From contig JASSKH010000010.1 of NCBI GenBank assembly GCA_031763025.1, positions 13,533,427 to 13,597,426 of the forward strand: a DNA stretch of 64,000 nucleotides. Reading direction: 5' to 3'. This DNA comes from Macrocystis pyrifera (lineage: Eukaryota; Sar; Phaeophyceae; Laminariales; Laminariaceae). The first letter of the stretch is position 1. Each line of letters starts with the position of its first letter. Positions 54,065-64,000 of the stretch are shown here, in pieces. The notes under the pieces were generated by a model. That model was not told where the DNA came from and ran no database searches. It was given only the letters and a program-made list of their open reading frames with translations. The position numbers were made by a program, and so were the translations under genes.

Positions 54065-54146
54065 CAGCAGCAAGTTCGCCAGATTGCACAAGAAGAGCCA
54101 CACTCCGTTACTGTGCATGCCCAGCGTGACCCAGATGGCATCACGA
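54065..54146 (+). CDS. Gene 2 exon
   Basis: The acceptor cgtgcctag|CAG and donor ACGA|gtgagc enclose 27 codons, QQQVRQIAQEEPHSVTVHAQ and RDPDGIT, in phase 0 to 1. The next exon accepts phase 1 and stays open into the polyglutamine region, which favours this frame over the also open SSSKFARLHKKS frame. Confidence 0.5.
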
Positions 54147-54281
54147 GTGAGCTGCTTCCTTTTTCTCCGATGCTCGAAAAGAAATGTGAAAACATATGAT
54201 TTTCCAATACATTTTTTTTTTTTATTTGGAGCCCCCCCCGCCCCTTTGGGATGCTACTTGGACTCCCTCCTTGCCACCAAG

Positions 54282-54602
54282 TAACTCTTCCTCACCACGA
54301 CCTCGATTGCACGCTCGTCCCGTCGTTCCGAATCAACCTTCCGCGCGGGGGGGGGGAAATAAGCAGACCCTCTGGACACCTCCCTCGAGAAGTTAATTTC
54401 GCGCGCCATGAACGCAGGGCGCTGTCTTCCCCGGAGCGCTGGTCGCCAAATTCAGAAACGCGATACACGAACGGTTTCCCCTCCTCTTCTTACGAAGACC
54501 AACACCAACACTACCACCAACAGCAGCAGCAGCATCAGCCTCTGATGCAGGGGGGAGGGCAGCAGCACCGCCGCCGCCGCCGCCCGCACCATGCAGCTTC
54601 GT

Positions 54603-54647
<45 letters not shown>

Positions 54648-55297
54648 AACCCTCACCACCTCCACCTACAGCAGCAGCACTCCTCTTCTTCGGCGCTCTC
54701 AGAACGTGGGGGGCACGAGCTCCCGATGCTACCGCGTGATCCTAGAGACATCCACGCCTCGTCCGATTCAAACAGCGGCGGCCCTTCCAGACTGGGGATG
54801 ACAGTGCAAGACCTCAAGAACATGACGGCGATGAGAATGGCACACCAGGGAGGAGGCGGGGGGGGGGAGGAGGAGGAGGAGGTGGCGGGGGCGGGGGCGG
54901 GGGCGGGGGCGGGGGCGGGGGAGGGCATCAGTCGGGAGGGTCATCATCATCCTCCCTGAAATCTCCGCCGGGTGGTTCCGACCAATTGCCCAGCAGTTCT
55001 CGGCACCGATCGGGGCTGGTCCACCGCCGCAGCAGCAGTCCAGAAATGGTTGGGGGAGGAGGGGTTGTGCGACCGGCATCAGCTCCCCAGCACGCGCTTC
55101 GCCAACATCAGCAGCAGCAACAGCAGCAGCAGCAACAGCAGCAGCACGATATGCCGCCGCAGCAGGTTGCGCTTTCCCGACACTCCTCTGCGTCTGCCTC
55201 TGTGTCTGCCTCGTCTTACTCTCGTCAGCAGCAGCAGCAGCAGCAGCAGCAGCTGCAACAGTCTGGCGGCGGAGGCGGGCGGGCGCAACAACTTGGG
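54282..55297 (+). CDS. Gene 2: polyglutamine/polyglycine protein, frame shifts at G-runs
   Basis: From ccaag|TA the first frame reads REVNFARHERRALSSPERW and then YEDQHQHYHQQQQQHQPLMQ. Near a G6 run (54550) coding quality moves to a second frame: 14 glutamines, then GMTVQDLKNMTAMRMAHQ. At a G10 run (about 54860) it moves back to the first frame, with SGGSSSSSLKSPPGG and two more Gln runs, ending CTTGGG|gtgaga in phase 0. The protein is mostly low complexity; the TVQDLK..T..RMA segment is the only conserved-looking motif. Shifts only at G-runs suggest miscounted homopolymers rather than decay; a 52-nt intron (54881-54932) could also explain the second. Function unknown; such proteins are often RNA-binding or transcriptional regulators. 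Confidence 0.6.
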
Positions 55298-56180
55298 GTG
55301 AGAGCGCCCTTCGCTTCTTGTGAACGACTACGTACAACAGAGTAGGAATGCACCCTACTCACTACGTACGAGCTGCTACCGACCCATCCGCATTAGGTGG
55401 TATCTGGTGTCTCCTGGGTATAAATAAGATGATGACCATATGGCTTATTCTATGGCTATATTCTACCAGGTGTTTAGTTTTTCGGTGCAGGTTGAGTTTT
55501 TGGCGGGAGTGTATGTACTCCGTTCGGGCTATATTTTACCTGCTATACGTGTTTGGTTACGTGTATAGGGGGGAGGGAGGGGGCGGTTGTCGAGACGATG
55601 GTGCTGCTGCTGATGCTGATGCTGCTGCTGCTGATGCTGCTATTGGGTCCGTCCAAACCAAAGGGCTTTCCTCTTCATACATTTTCTCTTCATCCCATTA
55701 TATTTCGGTATCACACGAATACGTACGTATGTACGTACCAGGTATCAATTTTTTCTTTTTTCTCGTTGTATTTTTTTTCGTCTCCTTCCCTGGTATACGT
55801 ACAGCCTCTCTGTCGTGCGACTCGTCCAAGTGTAAAAATCCTACCACCGGGGTATGCGCTTTGCCAGTACGTACGTATACATTTACCTGCTGGTACGTAC
55901 CAGGTCAGAGACCTGGAATGATATTGGTGTGTTCACGTGCACGTATTTTTCGTTTTGGCAGCATCCAGATGTTGCGCGTGTATAGCTACACAGCGGTATA
56001 TCGTATACGTGCTGCTGTATTCGGAGGTAGTTTTGTTTATTCGGTACGAATTCGGTACGAATGCCGTAGGTAACCTACACCAGATATGCCAGAGTGTTTA
56101 TTAGACGAGGCGTATTACGCAGCTTGCAAAGTTGAGTATCAACTATTTAATCAGTCGAACTCACAGCTGACGTATTTCAA
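55298..56180. other. Gene 2 downstream intron or flank
   Basis: Begins with the donor gtgaga. It contains a (GCT)n stretch at 55600-55640, three TACCAGGT sites and repeated 'acgtacgta'. No following exon could be identified. Confidence 0.4.
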
Positions 56181-56190
56181 AATTTATTAA
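56113..56190 (+). repeat. Duplicated 75-bp fragment, pair of 51036
   Basis: Nearly identical to 51036-51115. Here it abuts the A-run end of an inverted SINE-1. Confidence 0.85.
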
Positions 56191-56515
56191 AAAAAAAAAT
56201 TACTCATCACTTTTACTTTCCAGCTTAACTCGTGTTGAAAAAATTGGAGGTTTTACCTTCGACGATTCTGGACAAGCCATAGTCACAGGTGTCGTCGCTT
56301 CCCCCCCCCCCCCCCCGGTACGTTCGTTCATTTTTATCGCGCAAGGAGCTCAGCATTCCCACTACTCGTCGATTTTCATCGAACGTTGCCATTATGTTAT
56401 AACTCGCGCTCTCGCCCTTTTCGCTACGTTCCAAAAAAAAAGTTTCCAAAAAAAAAGTCCTTACGAGTATGCTCTCGGTGAAACTCGAACCTATGTTCGT
56501 GTCAGCCACTCAATC
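56183..56515 (-). mobile_element. SINE-1, reverse orientation, diverged
   Basis: Poly(T) side at 56190, complement of the body 'cccactactcgtcgattttc', B-box complement 'gtgaaactcgaacc' and degraded A-box. The most diverged copy in the window. Confidence 0.8.
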
Positions 56516-57013
56516 AAATGTGCACATATAATGGAATAGCAGGTCTACTATTAATACGAATACTCCATACCTTCCAGTTTTTGATTTGACTCTCGTATTT
56601 TTTCTCTTGAAAAGGTATTTTCCGCTCCAGCTTTTTGGAGCCTGTCTTATCCTGTGACCACGGACTCCATATTTTGCACTTGAGTTGATGTAGGAAGAAC
56701 CAACAACTGGTTGTCATACTCGTACAAAAACAAAAACGGCGAGAGAAGTCAGTCAGACGGCATTTTTTTCGTCGTCGACGACGCACGAGGTACTGCTGTA
56801 TCCCAGAACTTATGCCAACACGTCGCATATTTCGGTATTTTCGTATGTCATCTGCGTCAACATTATCATCCATTTATAAAAAAGTATATATACAGAGCTG
56901 TATATTGTATTGCGTTCAAATTGACGCAGGTACACAAAACACAAAACAAGGTATCCAGGGGTACTCGACAAAAAGAGAAAACAACCACAGGTATTAATTC
57001 GAGTAGCATTCCG

Positions 57014-57335
57014 CGTCCCGGTGGCTTGGTAGGTGGTCCGCGTGCCTATCAAGATCAATTTCGTGGGTTCAAGTCTCACCGAGTGCATGCTCGTAGGGGC
57101 TTTTACTTGCATAAAATGGATTGATTAGCGGAAAGCGTGAGAGCGTGAGTTAGCTACATTCGATGAAAATCGACGAGCAGTGGGAATGCTGAACCCTATG
57201 CGCGATAAAAAATAAAGGCACGTACCGGGGGGGAGAAGGGAAGACACCTGTGACCACGGCTTGTCCAGAAGGTCGTCGAGAGTAAAAACCTCTTTACGAA
57301 TTAGGCTGGAAAGTGAAAGTGATGAGTAAAAAAAA
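57014..57335 (+). mobile_element. SINE-1 full-length copy
   Basis: Intact A-box and B-box, body, and an A tail of about 17. Confidence 0.85.
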
Positions 57336-57411
57336 AAAAAAAAAGGATAAAAAATGAAAGAAAAAATGAGTGTGGTGGGATTCCTCGACGAAATACTACT
57401 ATCGAGTTTTG

Positions 57412-57465
57412 TTCAGATTTGTATTGTACTTGATTGTAGTATACCCCCCTGTCTGGGTCTCGCAA
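57412..57465 (+). repeat. Duplicated fragment, pair of 46722
   Basis: 'tacttgattgtagtataccc' with 'cctgtctgggtctcg' matches 46722-46772. Confidence 0.65.
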
Positions 57466-58061
57466 ATAGGTACCAGGTATTAAGTAGTCGAGTGTACAGC
57501 AGTATTTTTTTTTCTTGTGCTCCCTTATCGGGGTTATGCTTTTCTACTTTTTGTGATAAGAATAATCATACCTGGTACATACAAACATATCAGGTATTTC
57601 AATGCCAAGTCTATGCTCATGTTTGTTCTCGAGGCGAAGTTGCAGGTGAAGTATGTAAGTGACGGAATTGTAGGGTTTCAACCCACTGCCTGTCCGATCT
57701 CTTTTGTCTGTCGTCCCCCTCTCCTTTTTTTGTCTTTTTTTTCCATGTCGTATATATTTTGTCTCGGAATTTTTTTGCTCTCCTTCCTGTTAGGGCTCAT
57801 TCTTATCGGATAGCTTTTTTTCCAGAATTTCCAAAGTTTGAAAATAATTGGAGATATGTATCAAGTTACGGAGGCGTTCTGTCAATATTCGTGAAATTCG
57901 CCAGAAGCAATAAAATCATGTCTGTTGAATTTTACATCTTTTGAGAAAAAAATCAGAAAAATCTGGCAGATAAAAAAAATGCGCGGAAAAAAAAAAAAAA
58001 AAAAAAAACGGAAATTGGGGAAAAAAGCTCTCCGTTAAGAATGACCCTAATATTAATAGTC

Positions 58062-58205
58062 GTAACTCAGACCCGGGATCACACAGCAGACCCCTCCCTC
58101 TCCTAACTACGGTTCGTTTCTCGCTTTTTTCTCATGAGAGGTCTATTGTAAAACCTTTTTGTCCCTCCTCGACTCGCTTCGGATTGCGCCTGTCACCGAC
58201 GCTGA
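58062..58205 (+). repeat. Duplicated fragment, pair of 48792
   Basis: 'cgtaactcagacccgggatc' to 'cctcctcgactcgcttcgga' parallels 48792-48960, in the same order after the 57412 fragment as 48792 is after 46722. Confidence 0.65.
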
Positions 58206-59300
58206 TGTATTGCGCTCTCACAGCAGAGCAGTTGATTGTTTTATTTTTGCGAACAAGCTCAAAATCTCAACACGTTGGGATTTGCACTCCCATCAACATT
58301 TAGTTCGAGGGTACTGAACGCTGTCATTAATAATACGAATATTTACAGAGCATCGGGGCGATGTGTCCGTGCAATTGTTCTTTTCGGAAATCACACCAAC
58401 AAGAACTACTGCTTTCGTACCTTCGAGTACGTACCCAACCAAGGGTCTACCTGGTATACCGCCGTATGATATTGTGTCAAGTCGTACTATTAATATTCAG
58501 TATCAATACTGCTGTACTGAGACTGCTGTAGTCATACCGCTATATTTTTCGGTACGTCCACGTGAAGGTACAGGGAAAGGGATGCAATTGTTGGTGCCAC
58601 CGGTGTCGCTGCCACCGGTGTCGCGCTGTTGTCGTCTTTCGTGTTGCTCGTCGTCGTCGGGACATGGTTAGTCTACTCCTACAGAATACTCGTTTGTAGT
58701 CTGATTCTTTGCGATTAAATTTCCATGCACATTATTATAGGCATATATACCTGCATGGTGGGTCAATTGAAACGAAATTCAAAATTGAGAGGTTGTAAAA
58801 TCTAAAAAAAATATCACGTTCAACATCCTCAAGGTTCACTTTCTTGGGTCTCTCACTCAGATGAGTGAATGGTTTCGTCGACTCTCCCGCTCATTGTTTT
58901 CCACTATTTTGATATTTTTCCTTTCAGTCGACTGATTCACTGCTGCTCCGGTTTGAACACGTACGTAGACTGCTGGAAAGTATACCTACCGTACGTACGA
59001 TACATGCGCCGTATGTCGACAGCAACAGCAGTACGACGAGTAGTACATGACGATTACAATCAGTACATCAGCGGTATCGGGCACACGAAGCAGCCTGGGC
59101 TGGTATCAATCTACCAGCTGCACTACCCAGCAGTGTGACTCGAAATATAATTCGGATTTTAAAGCAGTCTATAATGAAGTGAAATGGGCGAATCACGAGG
59201 TGGAAAACATTGAGGAGGCGTTTTTACTAAGGGGGGGTTCCATCCCTGGATTCGTGACATTTTAATATTTTTTGCGATCAGGCGTTTTCTTTAATAGTAT
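58206..59300. other. No gene I can support
   Basis: A direct 18-bp repeat ('tgccaccggtgtcgc') occurs twice at about 58596-58630. A TACCTGGTA site is at 58447. Open frames are short and without known domains. Confidence 0.45.
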
Positions 59301-59329
59301 TAACTTGGCGTTGTTGCCCTCACGCGCGC

Positions 59330-60420
59330 GGCACCGCCGCGCCCACCAAAGTCATTGCAGACATACCGTTACCAGTATCGGTACAGCAGCATCAACACCA
59401 TATACAGCAGCAACGCAAAAATAGCAGTGTAAAAAACACGTCCCCACCAGTACGAGCAATCGCGCAACCCCCCCCCCCCCTCCCCCCCTCTCCAACAAGC
59501 TCCCCCACGTCACGCGTGAGCCGCAAGCCATGCCTCTTCACTGGCTGGCATGGACACAGGGACGGCCACACCACGATGCTCGGCAGTCTGCTTGTGCAGA
59601 TGAGGGAGCTTGAACGTGCTGTCGCCCTTAGCCAGCATGTTCTCCTGAAGAAACGGCTTGGTAGATCTCGTCCAGATCCTTGCTAGAGTACCTGAATACT
59701 GTATGGCGAATACCCTCCCAATCTCGGCGATGAGCTCGTCCTTGGGTCCTGAAGGGACTGGATGGAGTTAAAATGTACAGGTCGAGGATGTTGCTGTCAG
59801 GGCTGTTGAATGGGTGGTTGATGAGTCAGGTATTCCAGCCGTCAGCGGTACCCGCCGCCACACTGTGGGGTCGTCGTTGATCCTGCGGGGGGCGGCGCGT
59901 TGTCCTGTTGCACCTTGACCTCTGATTGGCCACCCGGTCACGTGCGCTTTTGATGGCGAGCAACTCCTCGTCTGGCGTCTTCTGCTTGTAAACGGCCTCT
60001 GTCGCCTCGACCATCTTTGTCTCCATCATGCCGGCAGCCGTGTTCGTGCTGTTTCTTTTGGCAGGCACCAGCCTCGTCAACGGGAAGATGCCGATGCTCC
60101 CGTCAAATTCTCGGGTTTGCAGCCGTGTCCCTATGCGACCCGCTCGACGGCTACCGGAAACACGACCCTCTCGATGTGTATTTTTTGTTGGACCTCGTGA
60201 ACGGGTGGTTCTTCGTCCGCTCCCAGGTAGTAATTCTGGCCCTGCTTTGAACGTGTAAAACCACTTCTCGTCGACCATGACGGCGTCGTGTATTTTGGTT
60301 GTTTGCCGGCGTCAGTGGAGTACGGCTTGAGGAATCGAGACGCCGCGCGCAAGCCAAGGTTGGAGAGATTGCGGTCCGGCGTGGTTCTATCAGCTAACTC
60401 CCAGCTGCGAGGCAAGGGCT
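59330..60420 (-). pseudogene. Tc1/mariner-like DDE transposase, decayed
   Basis: Minus-strand segments match mariner-superfamily transposases in order. First is a helical N-terminal part (GLRAASRFLKPYSTDAGKQPK). Then comes VDEKWFY (first catalytic Asp, about 60276-60256) and, in a neighbouring frame, GQNYYLGADEEPPVHEVQ. FDGSIGIFP and PAKRNS follow. QQDNAP (second Asp, about 59914-59898) and NSPDSNILDLY (third Asp, about 59805-59776) complete the triad, then a C-terminal helical part with ELIAEIGRVFAIQYS. Frames change at least three times and stops occur, so it is inactive. Terminal inverted repeats were not found. Its TA-target chemistry could be the kind that moved MITE-A, but no sequence link is visible. 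Confidence 0.75.
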
Positions 60421-60850
60421 GTTATTGTCGTTCGATTCCCCTTTCACTTTGTCCAAGTCAGTATCTCCTCTGCCGAAGGGTCCGAAGCGTCCGTTGCGCG
60501 AGTTGACATCCACGCCGTCTGCTGTCTGCTGCTCGTACATATCGCCTTCACACCCCGCGAGACTTGCTCGTACGAGCACGAGTGGTCTGCGGTAGCTTTC
60601 TTCAGGTCGCCCTGAGCGAGGTTGCCGTTGGTACTGCCTTCCAGCATGCTCGACCAGTTGGTCCCAGTTGTTTTTTGATGAAGTTGTTTCGAGTTGCCTT
60701 CGGGAGAACACTTCTAGGGCCAGACATCTCAAAAGCAAAAGCACAAGATGGTATGTCGTCAACCGGCGATTCTCGCGAGAGAGGTCTGCTGTCTGGCTGG
60801 GTCTTGCGGTGGCGCTGAGGAAGGGGTGCCTCCGATTTTCTGGAAACAAG
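60421..60850 (-). pseudogene. Probable N-terminal part of the transposase
   Basis: A 151-codon minus-strand frame (NNWDQLVEHAGRQYQRQPRS, then RNGRFGPFGRGDTDLDKVKG) lies directly upstream in transposase orientation. The Arg/Gly-rich linker before a Lys/Asp-rich stretch fits the DNA-binding half of such transposases, but the helix-turn-helix is not clear. Confidence 0.4.
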
Positions 60851-60949
60851 CGGATTCGGGAGTTACAGTGAGATAGATTCTCGCGAATCCGGTGCAGAAA
60901 GCGGGGTTGCAGTAAAACGTAAAACAGCGGACGTTATGCCGCAAAAACC

Positions 60950-62700
60950 TAGATCAGGCTTACATTTTGAGCCAGACTCCCCGACACGGAGGTACTACAG
61001 GTACTTCGGTATGCAGTAAACAGAGTGGACAATGCACAACGCAAGGCCATGTCATCGTACTGGATACGACGTACGCAGTATAGCATGCGTTGGAACATGA
61101 AAAAAAACGGAACGAAGAGAAACAAAGTGAATCGGAAAAAAAAGCTTGTACTTTTAGTACCCCTCGAAAGGAGATGTGGCAGCACCATACAAAAAAAAAC
61201 AAACAATAGAAACAAAACCGCAGGAAAACACACTGAAGAAACAATACTACAACATGGACATTACGAAAGAACGAAAGAAAAGGACCGGCAAACTGACTCA
61301 CGACGAAAGCACACGTTCCAGTTAGCCGCAGCAGTTTGTTGTTGTTGTTGTTGTTATTGTTTGTTTTCTTGACATTAAACCGTTCTTTCTACCCGTCGAC
61401 ATCCAGCACAACCAGTGTCCGTGCCGATTCTTCAATCCTAGAGAGACTGGAGATACAAGTTCTGTGGTCACAAAGCTACGCCACAGAGATTCTACGTTGC
61501 CACGTATGCAATGCAATGCCAAGTCATCGTACTGCCTGCGCACGACAGGCACGACATACACACTCCATGACCTAGAGAAACGAAACGAAACAAAGAGAAA
61601 AAAAAACAAAACAAAGAAGACAACTCGAAAGAGAAAGGGCTATACATTGATACCTACTATAATAGTCGGCCTACCTTGCTACGTATATCCTGCCTGCCGT
61701 CTTCTTACTGCTTTCATCAACAGCGGTTTCCCTGCGACGGTTTCCCTCTCCCTCCCTCCCACTCCCCTTTGAACGCCTCCCGTACAGCGGATGTGTACGC
61801 AGCGCTTCCTACTCCATGTCGCCTGATCTGTTTCGAACACGAACGACACAGAACGAAGAAATAACCAACGCCTAAAAAAAAAATACTCGCGCATCTAAAA
61901 CAATGAAATAACTTGATGAAGCTGGAAGACGAAAGACAAGACATAACAAAAATTCATGGAAATATGAATACGTACATACCTGGTACGTACGTACGTAACT
62001 AAAACAATGAAAGAAGCTTGTACGAACGACTTATTGGTTTTCAATAGGCAGAAATCGAAGCCAGAAAGCGACCACCACGACACAACATGTCAATACGAGG
62101 GGTTGTATTGTTGTATCGCTGTCGTGCGCGGTCCTGGGGGGAGCTGCGACAATTAAACGACAACAAACGGAACTACGAACACCAGTGAAGTGAAGCGGAA
62201 AGAGGACACCAAGGAAAACACCGAGCAAACAGGCTCGCCACCCATCCAAGCAAAAGCCAGGCAGGACTTATTTCATATCACAACACAGAAAAGGGAAGGA
62301 CAAACTATAAACACGATTAGCGTCACATCGAAGCAGCCGCAGAGGTTTGCGGTACGAGTTGCCCCAGACAGATTCTACCGATGATTAAATAGCCGGCTTG
62401 GTGCATACCTTGCTACCCTGTCGGCTGCCTCCTTCCTGCTTTCGTCAATCTGTTGCAGCACCCCCCCCCTCGCGTATTTTTGCGGCCCCACCAGAACGGA
62501 TGCGTGGCGTTGTCTACTCATATCCGCCCCATCCTTGTGCCACCTGAGCATGAACCGTTCGGCTGCTTCGAGGCCGCTCCGTTACCACTTGTACCCGTAT
62601 TCTTTGGTGCAACGGTCCACACGTCGGTCTTAACTCCAAACTTGAACGGAGATTTTTTTCGTGGACCCCCCGATGACACATAACACCCTGAGGGCTTCAA
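60950..62700. repeat. Diverged repeat block, two or three related units
   Basis: 'catgtcatcgtactg' near 61049 and 'caagtcatcgtactg' near 61523 head related segments with A-rich 'gaaacgaaac' tails. 'taccttgctac' with 'gcctgccgtcttcttactgc' near 61672 recurs diverged near 62407. A unit at 61375-61480 is the reverse complement of 7210-7440. No gene is seen. Confidence 0.5.
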
Positions 62701-63430
62701 CTAGGCATATATGCAAAGTCTATGACTGTCCGCCCCGTTTCCGACCCCCTCCCCACGGGTCGTCGTCGCGAACATGACCCAACTGGGTGAAATCCCTCGT
62801 TGTTTTGTCGCCCCACGGGCCCCCCGCAAAAGAAAAGCTGTTCAAAACTCTTACGTCGTTGTGGAGTGTTCTGTCCTCACAATGGGCGTGCTGTCCTATT
62901 GAAAAGAGTTGTAACTTGTGTATTATCCCTTCATGGAAGGAGAGAAAGTGAAAAAATGCCCGAAAAATGGAAGAAAATGCCTACTATTTCATAACACCGC
63001 TTGTTGGGATTTGAGAAGGAACGGATGAAAAATTGCCCTAAAAAATAAAAACAAAAATGCGATTTCAGCGTGGGTCACACGAAGCAGCCGGGGCTGCCGG
63101 GGTAGGGTGTGTGTTCCCGCATGAAAAACTGGAGTATCACGAGCTGTAAAACACGCGCACACGAAGATGATGATACTTGTAATGCCTCATGCTCCTCTTT
63201 AGACGGTTGATACGTCCGCACTTGTTTTTTTTATGTGACGTAAGACCGGAGCTCCTAAACGGTTGATGGGGTGATAGGCCATGCGTTCGAAATGCAACTC
63301 AAGGAGTTGCTGTGTGTACAAAGCGCGCGCGCTAGTCGCATTCGTTCTGCCGCACGCCCCTCTTCTTGAATACCCGCTTGATATTTTCGGCTTTTAATAT
63401 CAGGTATTGTGTTGAAATTGTCAATGAACA
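62700..63430. other. No gene seen
   Basis: Unremarkable sequence except 'cacgaagcagccggggctg' at 63077, which echoes 'cacgaagcagcctgggctg' at 59083. Confidence 0.5.
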
Positions 63431-63431
63431 G

Positions 63432-63613
63432 TATCACGGAGGACCATAGTAAATAGGACCTACGGTATACACAAAAACCTATAAATTTACCTATTTCTAC
63501 TATCAATCACGAAGGACCATAGTACATAGGACCTACGATCCACACCAAAACCTATATATTTTCCTATTTTTACTATCAATAGTTGGTCCTATTTACTATG
63601 GTCCCTCGTAATA
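63432..63613. mobile_element. MITE-A, two fused copies
   Basis: A left part (63432-63505) is interrupted by a complete second copy (about 63505-63613). It shows the same arrangement as 1432-1629. Confidence 0.8.
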
Positions 63614-64000
63614 GCAGTGTTGGATACATCATCGTATCGATCTCGATCCTCTGGCATTCCCGCATTTTTTCATGTCGACATCGAAGGAAAAGCTTGGATG
63701 TATCTAATGTCGAAATCGTGCATACTGATGCTGTACGTGGTTTTTTCTTGTTTATTCTCGGTCAAATATTGAAATCGTATCGAATACGTGCCACCACTCT
63801 GGTCGAAGCTATAAGGATACTTTTATTCATACACATGAAGACGAACAGGTCCTTGTATTTCCGACCATCGTGGTGAACTTTTTTTCGTTTCACGGTCGCT
63901 ATATACTGCTGTGTTGTACGATTATCATTCACTCTGTGTGTGCGTGTGTGCCGTATTTCTTGACTGCCCACGCCCCTGCTATTGCGTTGTTGCGTTTGGA
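63614..64000. other. No gene seen at right edge
   Basis: A 97-codon + strand frame begins inside MITE-A and has no recognised domain. Confidence 0.5.

Overview
This 64-kb window is nuclear DNA from a eukaryote with long, repeat-filled introns. I see no operons, rRNA, intact tRNA genes or CRISPR. GT-AG splicing (one probable GC-AG intron), CAG-rich polyglutamine exons, a LINE reverse transcriptase and many palindromic MITEs suggest a stramenopile, perhaps a brown alga. That assignment is inference; no marker gene here proves it.

Two host genes can be supported, both on the + strand. Gene 1 starts at 8234 and runs over at least 20.5 kb. Ten exons whose splice phases all agree encode an N-terminal C2 domain, a Ser/Pro/Gly/His-rich linker and a WW domain, 382 residues so far. 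The 3' end is not resolved; phase-0 candidate exons lie at 29316-29366 and 33093-33143, the latter resembling the last strand of another C2 domain. Its introns carry most of the repeats in the left half. Gene 2 is a polyglutamine/polyglycine protein at about 54065-55297, perhaps starting at 50600. Its reading frame shifts twice, each time at a G-run.

Layout: 1-2.8 kb, head-to-head palindromes and an old retroelement-like remnant; 2.8-8.2 kb, dispersed repeats and a LINE fragment on the - strand; 8.2-28.8 kb, gene 1 with SINEs and MITEs in its introns, plus a tandem TAC-rich block at 21.3-22.2 kb; 28.8-34.4 kb, repeats with G/C homopolymer ends; 34.4-37.3 kb, an LTR-element-like remnant with a 129-bp tandem array; 37.3-41 kb, repeats and a 470-bp foldback; 41-45.9 kb, GC-rich sequence with overlapping open frames of uncertain meaning; 46-54 kb, AT-rich repeats; 54-55.3 kb, gene 2; 55.3-64 kb, SINEs, a decayed Tc1/mariner-like transposase and older repeats.

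The most unusual signals are: (i) a 9-bp motif, TACCTGGTA or its complement, present at about 25 sites where about 0.5 is expected; (ii) two repeat families ending in long C/G tracts instead of poly(A); (iii) a 109-bp palindromic MITE family at 13 loci, one copy inserted inside a second MITE family; (iv) a 19-nt WW-domain microexon whose donor decides whether the WW domain ends in its canonical W-x-x-P. Coordinates of repeats were read by eye and may be off by several bases.
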